A DNA stretch of 64,000 nucleotides from Hyperoodon ampullatus (lineage: Eukaryota > Chordata > Mammalia > Artiodactyla > Ziphiidae): assembly GCA_949752795.1 (NCBI GenBank), contig OX457065.1, positions 1,860,001 through 1,924,000 of the forward strand, written 5' to 3'. A program made the position numbers and the translations under genes. Each line of letters begins with the position of its first letter. Within the stretch, counting starts at the first letter, position 1. Shown here piece after piece: positions 1 through 11,600 of this stretch. Below the pieces are notes generated by a model. It searched no databases and was not told the origin of the DNA. It worked only from the letters and a program-made list of their open reading frames with translations.

Positions 1-996
1 ACCTCCCTGCCTTTCTGAGCTCCTCCCGCTGACTTTTCTACCATCGGGGTTTATTCTCGCTGCCTGCGACTTACAGCCGCATTAGACCTGGACAGGGTGA
101 CAGAGACTGAGATCCGCTCCTCCCATTAAGGCTTCTGGCTCTAGGAGTGTTCTTTAAATCAAAAGAGATAATTAGCTTCCTTGAAACATCCTGTTTGCAG
201 TTCCCTGGGGAAGGGGAAGCTGAGACAACCAGCTTAAAGAGATTTTTAATTAGACTAGTGCTTTTTCAGGCAAGAAGTGATTCCACCTCTGCTTCTGTGA
301 GAGAGGGAAGAGAGAGAAGCCAAGCAGGAGGGGCAGAAACCGGAGGACTTTTGTGTGTTTTCTAAGATTAGGATGATTTACTTGTAAGTTTCAAGTATTG
401 TGAATTCTCACATCAGCACGTATTTGGTTGTGCTTTCCAAAGCACTGTTTTGAATTATTTGCCACATAGCAAAGTTTGAGCAGAATTTTAGTGGACTTTT
501 TTTTCAGCCAGCCTACAAGACCCCCTCCCTTGTGATTTTTCAGATTGGTGCTGATAGCATTTCGGTGCATTTTGGGGGACGGTGCACATAACCTTTTCGG
601 TGATGTCGCACCTCCTCAGAGAGGATGCTTCCTAATGCCTCTGTATCCTCCATCTGTGGGTCAGCTGAATTTGGTAACTGAAAGTGGAAATACGAAAGGC
701 GCTCATCTTATCCCTTTTCTCTTCATTCACCTTGGGAGGGAGGACTTTCCAGCCTCCGCTAGAAAAATCTCTGCGGCCAATTAGGAAAATATTGTTAGTG
801 GTTAATAATTTCCTGTTTTTAATTTTACAATCAACAACGTTATTTTTAGATACCAAAGTAGTTGTCTTAATGTTAAACTACTCTGCTTGGAATGAATAAT
901 ATTTACCTATAAATACTTCTTAGAACTAATGCTGCATATTTAAATTACAGAGAATTTTTTTTCTTAGAAGAAAACTCCCTCTTTTCTTTCCTTCAG
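1..996 (+). other. Upstream noncoding sequence or intron of KBTBD12
   Basis: No supported coding sequence was seen. The stretch is mostly AT-rich and ends in a pyrimidine-rich tract and AG acceptor at 981-996. Upstream noncoding exons of KBTBD12 may lie here or left of the window, but the sequence does not fix their borders. Confidence 0.5.
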
Positions 997-998
997 GA

Positions 999-1028
999 AT
1001 GTCACATGACATCTCTGTTGCTTGGTGA
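999..1028 (+). promoter_or_regulatory. KBTBD12: Short upstream open reading frame in the KBTBD12 leader
   Basis: Two bases downstream of the predicted acceptor an ATG opens a nine-codon frame that ends in TGA 80 bases before the main start. If the leader is spliced as predicted, ribosomes would meet this uORF first, and main-frame translation would depend on leaky scanning or reinitiation. The frame also overlaps a GTGAGT donor-like sequence at 1025, so alternative leader splicing is possible. Confidence 0.4.
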
Positions 1029-1108
1029 GTAATCAGACATGTAAACAGGACCTCAAGAATCAAGCTACATTTAAAGAAGACTTACTTAGAAACACTGGAG
1101 AGGACACC

Positions 1109-2178
1109 ATGGAGTGCAAGACTGAGGGAAAAGAAAAATACCAACACAGCTTGAATTTACTGAATAAAATTAAGAACATGAAAGAACTAGCAGAGATGAT
1201 TGATGTTGTACTCATCGCAGAAGGGGAGAAATTCCCATGCCACAGGCTGGTCCTGGCTGCATTTAGTCCTTATTTCAAAGCGATGTTTACCTGTGGACTA
1301 CTTGAGTGTACTCAGAGGGAAGTCGTACTTTATGACATCACCGCAGAAAGTGTGTCGGTGATATTAAATTATATGTACCATGCGGCTCTGGAGATCAGTA
1401 ATGCCAATGTACAGACTGTGGCTATGGCTGCCTATTTTATGCAGATGGAGGAAGTCTTCAGTGTGTGTCAGAAGTATATGATGGACCATATGGATGCCTC
1501 GAACTGTCTGGGTATCTATCATTTTGCAAAGCAGATTGGAGCTGAGGATTTAGCTGATCAATCGAAGAAGTATTTATATCAGCACTTTGCTGAGGTGAGC
1601 TTACATGAAGAGATACTAGAAATTGAAGTGCACCAATTTCTGACACTTATTAAATCAGATGACCTGAACATATCCAGAGAGGAGAGCATTCTGGACCTAG
1701 TTCTGAGATGGGTAAATCATAACCGAGAACTGCGCACAGAGCATCTTGTGGAACTTCTGAAGCAAGTTAGGTTGCAACTGGTAAATCCTTCTTTTTTAAG
1801 ACAAGCCCTGAAAAGGAACACAATGCTTCTGTGTGATGCAAACTGCATTGACATCATTCAAAACGCATTCAAAGCCATCAAGACCCCTCAACAGCACTCT
1901 CTCAATCTTCGTTATGGCATGGAGACTACCAGTCTTTTGCTGTGCATTGGCAACAATTCTTCAGGAATCAGGTCAAGACATAGGAACTACGGAGATGCCA
2001 GTTTTTGCTACGATCCTGCATCGCGCAAGACCTATTTCATCTCGTCTCCCAAGTATGGGGAGGGTTTAGGCACTGTGTGTACTGGTGTTGTCATGGAAAA
2101 CAACACTATCATTGTGGCTGGAGAAGCAAGTGCCTCTAAACTTGCCAGACAAAAGAGCAAGAATGTTGAAATCTACAG
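1109..2178 (+). CDS. KBTBD12: KBTBD12 coding exon 1 (BTB, BACK, first Kelch blade)
   Basis: This large exon encodes residues 1-356 plus two bases of codon 357. The upstream acceptor is probably at 995-996, after the pyrimidine tract at 981-994, so about 112 nt of leader belong to the same exon. The donor is at 2179-2180. The open frame continues past the donor to 2257, but that tail is intron. The exon holds the whole BTB and BACK modules in one piece, as is common for BTB-Kelch genes. Confidence 0.95.
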
Positions 2179-5100
2179 GTTTGTATCTAGCCATATACTT
2201 GTAACTTTGTTTCAATTATCTTGCTTTGACATTAGCAGCCGAAGTACTTCTGAGTGATCACATCTTAAATTACATGTAGTCAGAATTACCCTGTAATCAC
2301 GTATTTTACATAGATGTGAAATTCATAACGAAATCATCCACATTTTAAAATTATTTTTCTCTCCCTTTCATTATTAAGGACATATAGTTAAATTTGCATA
2401 CGTTAAATGTATATACTTTATGATTCCTCTGTATATTTTCACTCTTAGCTTTCACTATTCATATGCTGTAATTGCTTTGTTTTTGAAGAGCTGAATATAA
2501 CTTTTAACAAGAAGCAAAGTTTATTAACACTGACGCCTTTGAACTGACTTTTATTAGTTCACAATTCAGAGTAGTAAGTAATTATTTTTCTTGACCAAAA
2601 AGTACTATTTATCTGTCAGTTTTCATTCTGTACTTTTTTTTTAAATTCACTTATTTTGGGCTGTGTTGGGTCTTCATTGCTGCACGCGGGCTTTCTCTAC
2701 TCGTGGCAAGCGGGGGGCTGCTCTTCATCGCAGTGTGTGGGCTTCTCATTGCGGTGGCTTCTCTTTGTTGCAGAGCATGGGCTCTAGGCATGCGGGCTTC
2801 AGTAGTTGTGGCTTGTGGGCTCAGCAGTTGTGGCTCGCAGGCTCTAGAGTGCAGGCTCAGTAGTTGTGGTGCACGGGCTTAGTTGCTCCACAGCATGTGC
2901 GATCTTCCCGGACCAAGGCTTGAACCCGTGTCCCCTGCACTGGCAGGCGGGTTCTTAACCACTGCGCCACCAGGGAAGTCCTTCATTCTGTACCCTTAAT
3001 GAGTGGGTCTTTCCTGAACCTCTAATAGTGTAAAATGTTTGTAGCCTAACAATTCTTCAATCCTAGAACTGTAAGAGCAACAGGAGTACCTGCTAAGAAG
3101 TAGTGTATGTCTAGGTGTTGTGTGTAAGGACAAAAGGATTTGTTTCCTGTTACCCAGCAAGAATTCAACCCTTAAATCTACCTGGGTGAATAAGAGTTGT
3201 ACGTGTAGGTCCTGGAGCTCTCCTTGCACTCCCTCCCCTCTCTGGGCCCTCATAGCAAGGTTTCTCAGACTTTTCAGTCGGTAAGTGATTCTCGACCGCA
3301 AAGTGGGGACAGAGAAAGAATGAGAGGTCTGCTATTTTCCTGTCATCTCTCCTCATTGCAGTACCTGCTTCAGGCTCTCGGCCCGTCCCGCTGTCACCTT
3401 CACACGCTGAACAAGTGTCCCTTCTTCCCAGCAGTGGGGGCGGGAGCACAAGCCCTGGATAGTGACTGGCCCTCTGCCTGCGGTGACAGAGCTGTCACTG
3501 AGCAGCAACAGGTACAGGCCCTCAGGTGCTTGTGGGAAAGGGGCCATGGTTCTCCTGGGACGGATCCTCTGGGTCCCTGACATTTGTTTCCTACTTGCTC
3601 TTGGCTGGGTGCCCTTCTTTTCACCTTAGAGCCTCCTGTACAAGAACCTCGGGTTCTTTAGACACCTATTTTCGTCCTCTTAAAGGTAGTGCAGGCCTTC
3701 CCGTGGCGCAGTGGTTAAGAATACACCAGCCAATGCAGGGCACATGGGTTTGAGCCCTGGTCCGGGAAGATCCCACATGCCACAGAGCAACTAAGCCTGT
3801 GCACCACAACTACTGAGCCTGAGCTCTAGAGCCCGCAAGCCACAACTACTGAGCCTGTGAGCGACAACTACTGAAGCCCGCGCGCCTAGAGCCCGTGCTC
3901 CGCAGCAAGAGAAGCCAGCGCAATGAGAAGCCCACGCACCACCACGAAGAGTAGCCCCCGCTTGCCGCAACTAGAGAAAGCCCGTGTGCAGCAACGAAGA
4001 CCCAATGCAGCCAAAACTAAAATGAATAAATAAATTTAAAAAAATAAAATAAAGGTAGTCCACAATTCTGCCATCAGAGTTAATTGTTAACAAACGTCCA
4101 ACCCCCTCAAAGTGTGTGTTTTCATCCTTGAAAGTCTTTCCTCTTAACTGTTTTTGAATGCCTGCTTCCTTTTTATGCGTGTGTCTAACTACACACCCCG
4201 TGTTTCCTTTCTTTCCTGTCTTGAACTCACGCCGGTTCCCATCACCAACAGCTCTTCCACATGGGTCAGAATTAGTGTAAAAGTATCTGTTGCCCTCCTC
4301 ACTTCTCGCAATAATGAAACTGTCAGCAAGGCAAATAAAGAGATTATCAGAAGCATTGCTTGAGGCTTAAATGAGACTCCCAGTGCTGTCTGCATAGTTA
4401 AGATCTGACAGTAGCACCCAAGGTCACTTTGGCGCCAGGTCTGTGATACATGCGAGGAATCACGGTCTTTGGTCCACTCCTGCCGTGTCATCTCTGCTCC
4501 TTTATCCCAATTTTCTTTGCCAAGATGCTCTTCGTGTGCCTCTCCTCTGTACTTTACAGATTTCCATGCAGATATATTTCTTTTTGACTTAAAAGAGGAA
4601 GTAGATTAGCATTATAGTAGGTTGTTTCTTTTGTAAAAAAATATGCCTTTCCATCTCTTTTAACACTCTCTCGTACTTTGGTAGACAAACAGCTGAGGAT
4701 GTAAGTGTTGTCTTTAAACTGTCAACCTCTGTGAACACTGAATGCTTTTGCCACTATTATCTTCTTCTTTATGTCATATCGAAATAATAAGTTTTATGGT
4801 TTCATCTGGGCATTTTCTCTCCCCATTTTTAATTTAAAATGTTAAAACAAAAATCCAATTAGCAAGTTGCCCAGCAAACATGTACTTCCCATCCTTCATG
4901 GGATTTATTTGGTTCTTGGCCTATTTTCTTAAACCGTGCCTCAGAAAACCAAAACCCATTTTTTAGTTCTATTTATATATTCACTGTCTTTGCTTCAGTA
5001 GCCCCCACCTGTAGACACCTAATTCTCCCTTCCCCCCTAAAATCCAGAACAATTAAAAATAGTGGTGAAAATATCACCTGTGCTGCTAGGGACTTTGGTT

Positions 5101-5593
5101 TCCTACCTAGAATTACATAGAAGACAGCCATCGTGAGGTTTGATAAATGTCTGCAATCAGTTTGTGACAAGGCAGACATGCCTGCAGGAAAAAAGCACCA
5201 TCTTCCAACTTCCCTGTCCAGCCTGAAGGAAAACGGTGTCTCTGGGGAAGAACGTAAGAGTTGGCCTAGAACAATGGGGAAAACTTCTGTAATATGATTA
5301 ACTGTCACATGTTTGATGCAAAATTTGTTTCCAAACAACAGATTTTTTTTCTTATTTTCCATATTTTTTCTGGTTTTTGTTTTTTGTTTTGTTTTAGTTT
5401 TGAACTCCAATGATACTTTCTGGATTTTCGAGGACAGAACTAATTTCACATATTTTATCCCACTGTCCCCAGGGGTACTTTTGTCCTTCTTAGACTATTT
5501 GTCCTGATCATGATTTGAGAAAATAGACTTGCCATTGTCAAGAGGCAAGACAGAAGATGGGCACAGACTCATCCACTTGGTGACCACGTAATG

Positions 5594-5647
<54 letters not shown>

Positions 5648-8600
5648 ACACTCAGATAATTACTTAATGTGTTGGACTCTAGGAGGTGTTGAGAGACCAT
5701 ATCACCCAGTGTCCCTGCTCTTCTCCCAAGACTCTTCTCAGACCAACGTAATTATTCGTGGTAGAAATTACTGAAATTACCATACCTCGTAGATTAAAAT
5801 AGTTGTGAAATGCCCAGCAGACACCTACACGTGGGTTTTTACACACTAGCATGCTCTTGACTCTGTTCTAAGCCAGTGAGAACCACAAGAACAATCCTTA
5901 AAATTCTATATATCCTGCATCATCCCATTAGAAATCTGAATTTAAATATTTCCAGGTTTTCTGCTCTAAACAGATTTCTTTAATGTGGTATTAAAATGAG
6001 ACTTCTAGTCAACAGAATAAGACATTTTTTATGTTTGTTTTTTACATATTCTCTTTTAGAAAATGATTTGCTGAAAGACTTTCCTATTTTTCATTTTCTT
6101 TCCCAGAATTAGGAAATGAAGGCTAGTCCCTGGATAATCTATACTTTTTCTATATATTGTTTTTTTCTAAAATTCTCTGGGTAGGTGTGGTTGACTGTTT
6201 CTATGTACATTATATTTTGTTCAGCATTTCTTTTCCCCAAAAAACACAAACCTGTATCACTATCTTAATGGTTTTCTCTTCTCCAATTAGAAGAACCAAA
6301 TCATATTGTTTTTCATTGGAAAAGAAACAAGTTGTTTTGGCAAGTTGTCTTTATATGAAATCTAATTCTGGGTTCTCTCTCTGTTAATTTACAGGTATCA
6401 CGATAGAGGAAACCAGTTTTGGGAAAAGTTATGCACAACAGAATTTCGAGAGCTCTACGCTCTGGGCACCGTCCACAACGACCTCTATGTCATAGGAGGA
6501 CAGATGAAAATGAAAAACCAGTATCTTATTACAAACTGTGTTGATAAGTACTCTGTAGAAAGGGACACTTGGAAAAGGGTGTCCCCCCTTCCACTACAGT
6601 TGGCGTGTCATGCTGTAGTAACCGTGAATAATAAACTTTACGTGATTGGAGGCTGGACCCCTCAGGTTAAGACATTTCCTGTGTACCTAACTGGCATGGC
6701 TGTGCTGAGTCTGGCTGTTCTGCTGAAAAATGCTGTAGTTGTTGAATACTAAAAGAGTGTGACTCACATTTCGGTAAAATGCCTTTTATGTTATAGAGTA
6801 TTAAATGGAAGATTTTAAAGTGTTAAAGCAGCTTAGGAGAATGAATTTTAAAGTGTGTTCTTCTTAGGCGTGACTTCATTCAGTATTAGTGCAGTGTTCT
6901 TCATGACCCTCCCCATTCTTGCTGACTACGAAGGATGCTTATGCTGAGGGGCTATCTGTAAGGAGCATCTAAGCAGGAGGCAAAGAAGCTGGATCCTCAT
7001 CCCAGTTCTCTCTGCTTTATTAGCTGTATGACCTGAGGCAAGGAATTCTTAGTTCTTTTTCATATTAAAGTTCTTACTCTAAGTGGGAAACCAGAATGTT
7101 CATCCTGTGATGGCACAACCATTTCCACAAAAGTATATTGCAATTTTAACCTCTTCATGTCTTTGCTGGGCATCAGCAGACAGAGAAACCAGAGACTGTC
7201 TTGAAGCCCAGTGAAGGGACACAAGACAGGATGGAGAGGGAGGGAGACGCAAGAGGGAAGAGATGTGGGAACATATGTGTATGTATAACTGATTCACTTT
7301 GTTATAAAGCAGAAACTAACACACCATTGTAAAGCAATTAGACTCCAATAAAGATGTAAAAAAAAAAAGACAGGATGGAGAGGTCCGTGGACTGGGACCC
7401 CAGTGGCCCTTTCTCTTCTCTTTGGTGGCCCTCCGAGCGCCTTGGGGCTCTCACAGAGGTTTCACTCCAGCTGCCTTCTGCCCTGGCCAACCAGTCTTTC
7501 TAATAAAGATTAATCTTACCAGCTCATTTTCTGTCCCCATGACATACACTAATTTTATTTTAGCCTATATGATTTCTTCTTTCTCCAGATTCGCTTCATG
7601 ATAAAACTGGTGCTTTTTAAATCATTTCATAGGCTTAAATTTTGCCTTTTATGATATATCATACTTGTTTTAATAACAAACTTCACATTTAATACATTTT
7701 AAAATTCATGCTATGTATCAAAAAGTAGCTTAGATTTAATCACAGTTAGTAGCTGAAACCTGACAAATTATTTGTAATAAAGCGTTTTCAGAACTATTCA
7801 TTGACATAGTTAATTTTGCATGAATATGCTCCAAAGAAAAGCTTTTCTTTGCTTTTTTCCACTAAAGCAAATATTAAATACTTAAATTAGAAGGAAAATT
7901 AAAACAATAAAGTCAGTATTTCCTAATTTATAATGTCTTCAAACACGTCAGTATTTACCGCATAACGAAAGCTTTTGCTAGTCTGTACCGAATACAATAC
8001 ATTAAATTGCAAGAAAGCATGGGGTAGTGATTGCACTACAGTGACTATAACCCTGAGCTAAAACTAATTGCATACAACTTTCATAAGTATGGAAATTATT
8101 TCTCTGTTGAACACCTGCATCTAAAACAAAAAGCAAAAGACACTTAAGCATCTTTAGCTTGAAGTCATAGAAGTTCCCAACACATTGTTGACAAAAAATA
8201 TTACTTCACCTGAAGTTTAGGAGTAGGAAAAGCCACATACATCTGTACGTATTCAACTTCTACTTTCTCTAATCATTAAAAAAATATATATATATATATG
8301 TACATAAAATACATAAAAATAACTGCAAATAATTTCTATTAATCCATGTATCTTTAAAATTAAATTCAGACCACTCCTATATTATGGTATAAAAATACTC
8401 TAATTACTAAAACACTCAAATGTTTTTGTAATTTTGTTCCATTTGGATTAGAAAAATATTATAAAGAAAAATGCTTTATAAATTATTAAAATTAGTTTCT
8501 CACAAATATTATTTAACCCACCACTATAAAGCTTGGTAAAATAAAATTATATTTTAAATACTATTCAAAAAAGCTTGGTTTCATTTTTAAGGCTTTGCAG

Positions 8601-11600
8601 TGCTTCATTTTTTTTTTAAACGCTGTATGTATTGTCTCACTGCTCAGATCACAGATTGTTTGCTATAACCCAACACCTTAGCCCCATTATCGTAGAATAT
8701 AAATTCCTCCGATATTGACAGTGTACTTATAACCCCAAGTCAGATAAATAACCTCTATTTATCTCCTTGGCTGTCTGCTTTGATTAATTGCATTCAGGTA
8801 CTCACGAAGATCTCTAAGTGGTACGTTATTATACTGGCTGTCATAATTTCATACAGATGGATCTTCCTGATGAAGAACCTGATCGATTAAGCAACAAGCT
8901 GTTGAAGTATGACCCCAGGCAAGATCAATGGACAGAGCAGGCACCCATGAAGTACTCAAAGTACCGATTCAGCACAGCTGTGGTCAACAGTGAGATTTAT
9001 GTTCTGGGTAAGAAGAAGCTAAAAGAGTGTAACTCCTTTTATTTTTCTCAGCAGTTTGCCTCAGTGAAAATGAAATATTCTCCCTTCCTCTTGCATTTCA
9101 GTTCAACTATATACACAACTAGCCCCCAATTCTCTTTTGTTTCTTAATTTCTAGAGCACAGTCAGATAAGATTAAATGAAAGTCCACTGACTTGTTGAAA
9201 GCAAAGTTATTTTTATCAAATTTTTAAGTCGCTTGGAATGCAAGAACAGTAGTGATACATCCTTATATACCCACCAAGTAAAATATGGTGAAAAGGCAGT
9301 AAGCCTTTGGCTGCCTTCAGCCAATGAAACGTGGGCTTTTGCAACCAAGTAATTCTCTGTACTAACAGAAGAGAAAGGCAGCAGACGTTAAGACGATGCC
9401 ACAGGTTACACCAGTCCTCTTTGTGTTGCCTCACCCACCAAACTTCTACAGAGGTTATTAAGTAATTTTTTACCCAAATGCATTTTTTTCTTATCTCTGG
9501 CATGAATACGTGTGGTCCTGCACCCCCCACTAGGGACTGGTGAAAGACTGGTTCGTTCCCACTAATCTGGGTCAAAGTGACTCTGAACATCCTCTGTGTC
9601 TCCCCATCCTTCCCACTCCTTGTATTAAGTCCTCTTCTCGTCTAATCCCCGTCCCGCTCCCTAACGTCACCCTCTTGTCACCTCGCTTCCCACCCCTCCA
9701 TCACTTTCCCATGAGTATGGGAAGAAAGAGGCTGAGACAGGAGGCTGAGTGGACTGGTAAAATGATGGCGATGCCAATTCTTTATTTCGTCCCATCTGCA
9801 TTGATGCCTAACTGGCAAAAACAACACGGGGAAGATGCTGGGTAACAAAAAGATGGCCAAAAAAAGAAATATGGGCTGAAAGCAAACCAAGCACTTGAGC
9901 AGCTTTTTTTTTTTTTTTTTAAACTAAAGGGAAGCCGTTATCTCTTGGCTGCCTGCACAGCATGAAGCAAAAAAATTAATGCACTCAAACATTAATAGTT
10001 CTATGATTTTAAGAACAACATAATTTATGACTGCCTCAGTTATGAGACTCACTTGTGATTATAACTGAGTTTTTCCTCTGGGTTTATATTTGTTACTTTC
10101 GTTATAACCTTATGCAGTGTCACAGGCCCAGTAGAGATAACATCTAAACTAGGATCGATTACATGGGATGGAGGTATAACTCAGGAGTGAAGGGCTGATC
10201 CACTTATTAAAGTTGGAGGCAGTCAAAAGTGGGAAGAAGTGCTGTGTCAGTTGAAGCAAAATGAGATTTCCCCCACTGTGGAGCCACAACTAGGTGAAAT
10301 GTGGAATACAACTGATAGCATCACCTTCTTGTAAATTGCCTGGAAAGGACACCAAGACACCCTTTGGAGCTCACGCTGCACAGCATGAACAAACGTCCAC
10401 TGAGTGAATGGAAGGGAGTAGATTTTAAAGGACCTGTAAGATGCGGGTAAGAGAAGGAGAGGGAAGAGTGCGCTCCACGAAAGGAGGCGCTGGGGAAGGG
10501 TGGGGAGTACAGTAGAGAGAAAGGCAGAAGCAGAGGTCTGGAGGTGAGAAGGAGAGGCTAGGAATAAGAGGACGCGAGAAGGATGGGTGAACGAGCCCAC
10601 AAGAGCAGGGACGGGTGGGGCTGAGAGGTGGACACGTACCTGGGAGCAGATTACAGCGGCTGGTGGATGAAGAATTAGGAGGACGAGAGGGAGCAGTGAG
10701 AAGGTGCACAGAAACATGATGAGAGAATGTCTGAGCAAGGCTGCCAAGGTCAGGATATAAAGAACGCATCAAAGGTGAGAAGAAAATGTCAGTGGGGAGA
10801 TCATGTGACGTCATTCTTTTCTTGCTGCTTTTAAGAATTTTCTGGGGACTTCCCTGGTGGTCCAGTAGTTAAAAATCCAATGGTTAAGAGTCCAATGCAA
10901 GGGATGTGGTTTCTATCCCTGTTTGGGGAACTAAGATCCCACACGCCGCAGGGCAACTAAGCCCGCACATGCCGCAACTACTGAGCCTGTGCGCTCTGGT
11001 GCCCGCACACCTCAACTAGAGAAGCCCGCATGCTGCAACAAAGATCCCATGTGCCACAACTAAGATGCGATGCAGCCAAATAAATAAACAAATTAATTAA
11101 TTTTAAAAAGTGGCTCCTTCTGCATTTGTTTGAAAAAAATAAAAATAAATTAAAAAGAGCTAAATATATAGAGACACAATCCTTGTGTATGGATTTGAAG
11201 ACTCACTATTGTTAAGATAGCAATATTCCCCAAATTGATCTATAGATTCATTGTTCTTTAAAGTTGACAAGCTGGTCCTAAAATTATGTGTAAATGCACG
11301 GAACCTAGAATAGCCAAAACAATTATGAAAAAGAGGAAAGTTTGAGGACTTATTTAACCCAGTTTTAAAACCTAGAGTTACAGTAATCGAGCTATAGTGG
11401 TATAAAACCAACGGCAGACATATATATCAATGGAACAGAAATAAGAGTTCAATAATAAATTTTTACATTTTTACTCAGTTGATTTTTGACAAGGTGTCAG
11501 GGCAATGTCAGTGGGGAAAGATGAACTTTCCAACGAATGTGTTCAGCCCCTTACCTCACACCACAGCCAAAAAAAAGGAACAATACTGTATCGTGCACTT

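Larger units (their letters stand above)
2179..6394 (+). other. KBTBD12: KBTBD12 intron 1
   Basis: This GT-AG intron of 4216 bases contains a minus-strand and a plus-strand CHR SINE (2634-2981 and 3691-4049) and a CA microsatellite (5595-5650). Nothing recognisable was seen in 4060-5590 or 5660-6394. Confidence 0.85.

Noticed and set aside
2179..2257. Extension of the first KBTBD12 exon frame to the stop at 2257
   Set aside because: The conserved protein continues in the exon at 6395 through a proper GT-AG junction. The extension is read-through into the intron.
3691..3770. tRNA-like A-box and B-box sequences at the heads of many elements
   Set aside because: They belong to tRNA-derived SINE heads. 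None folds as a free tRNA gene with intact acceptor and anticodon context.
8857..8859. ATG at the start of KBTBD12 exon 3 as an alternative start
   Set aside because: It is an internal Met codon. Upstream exons join in frame and encode the conserved BTB and BACK domains.
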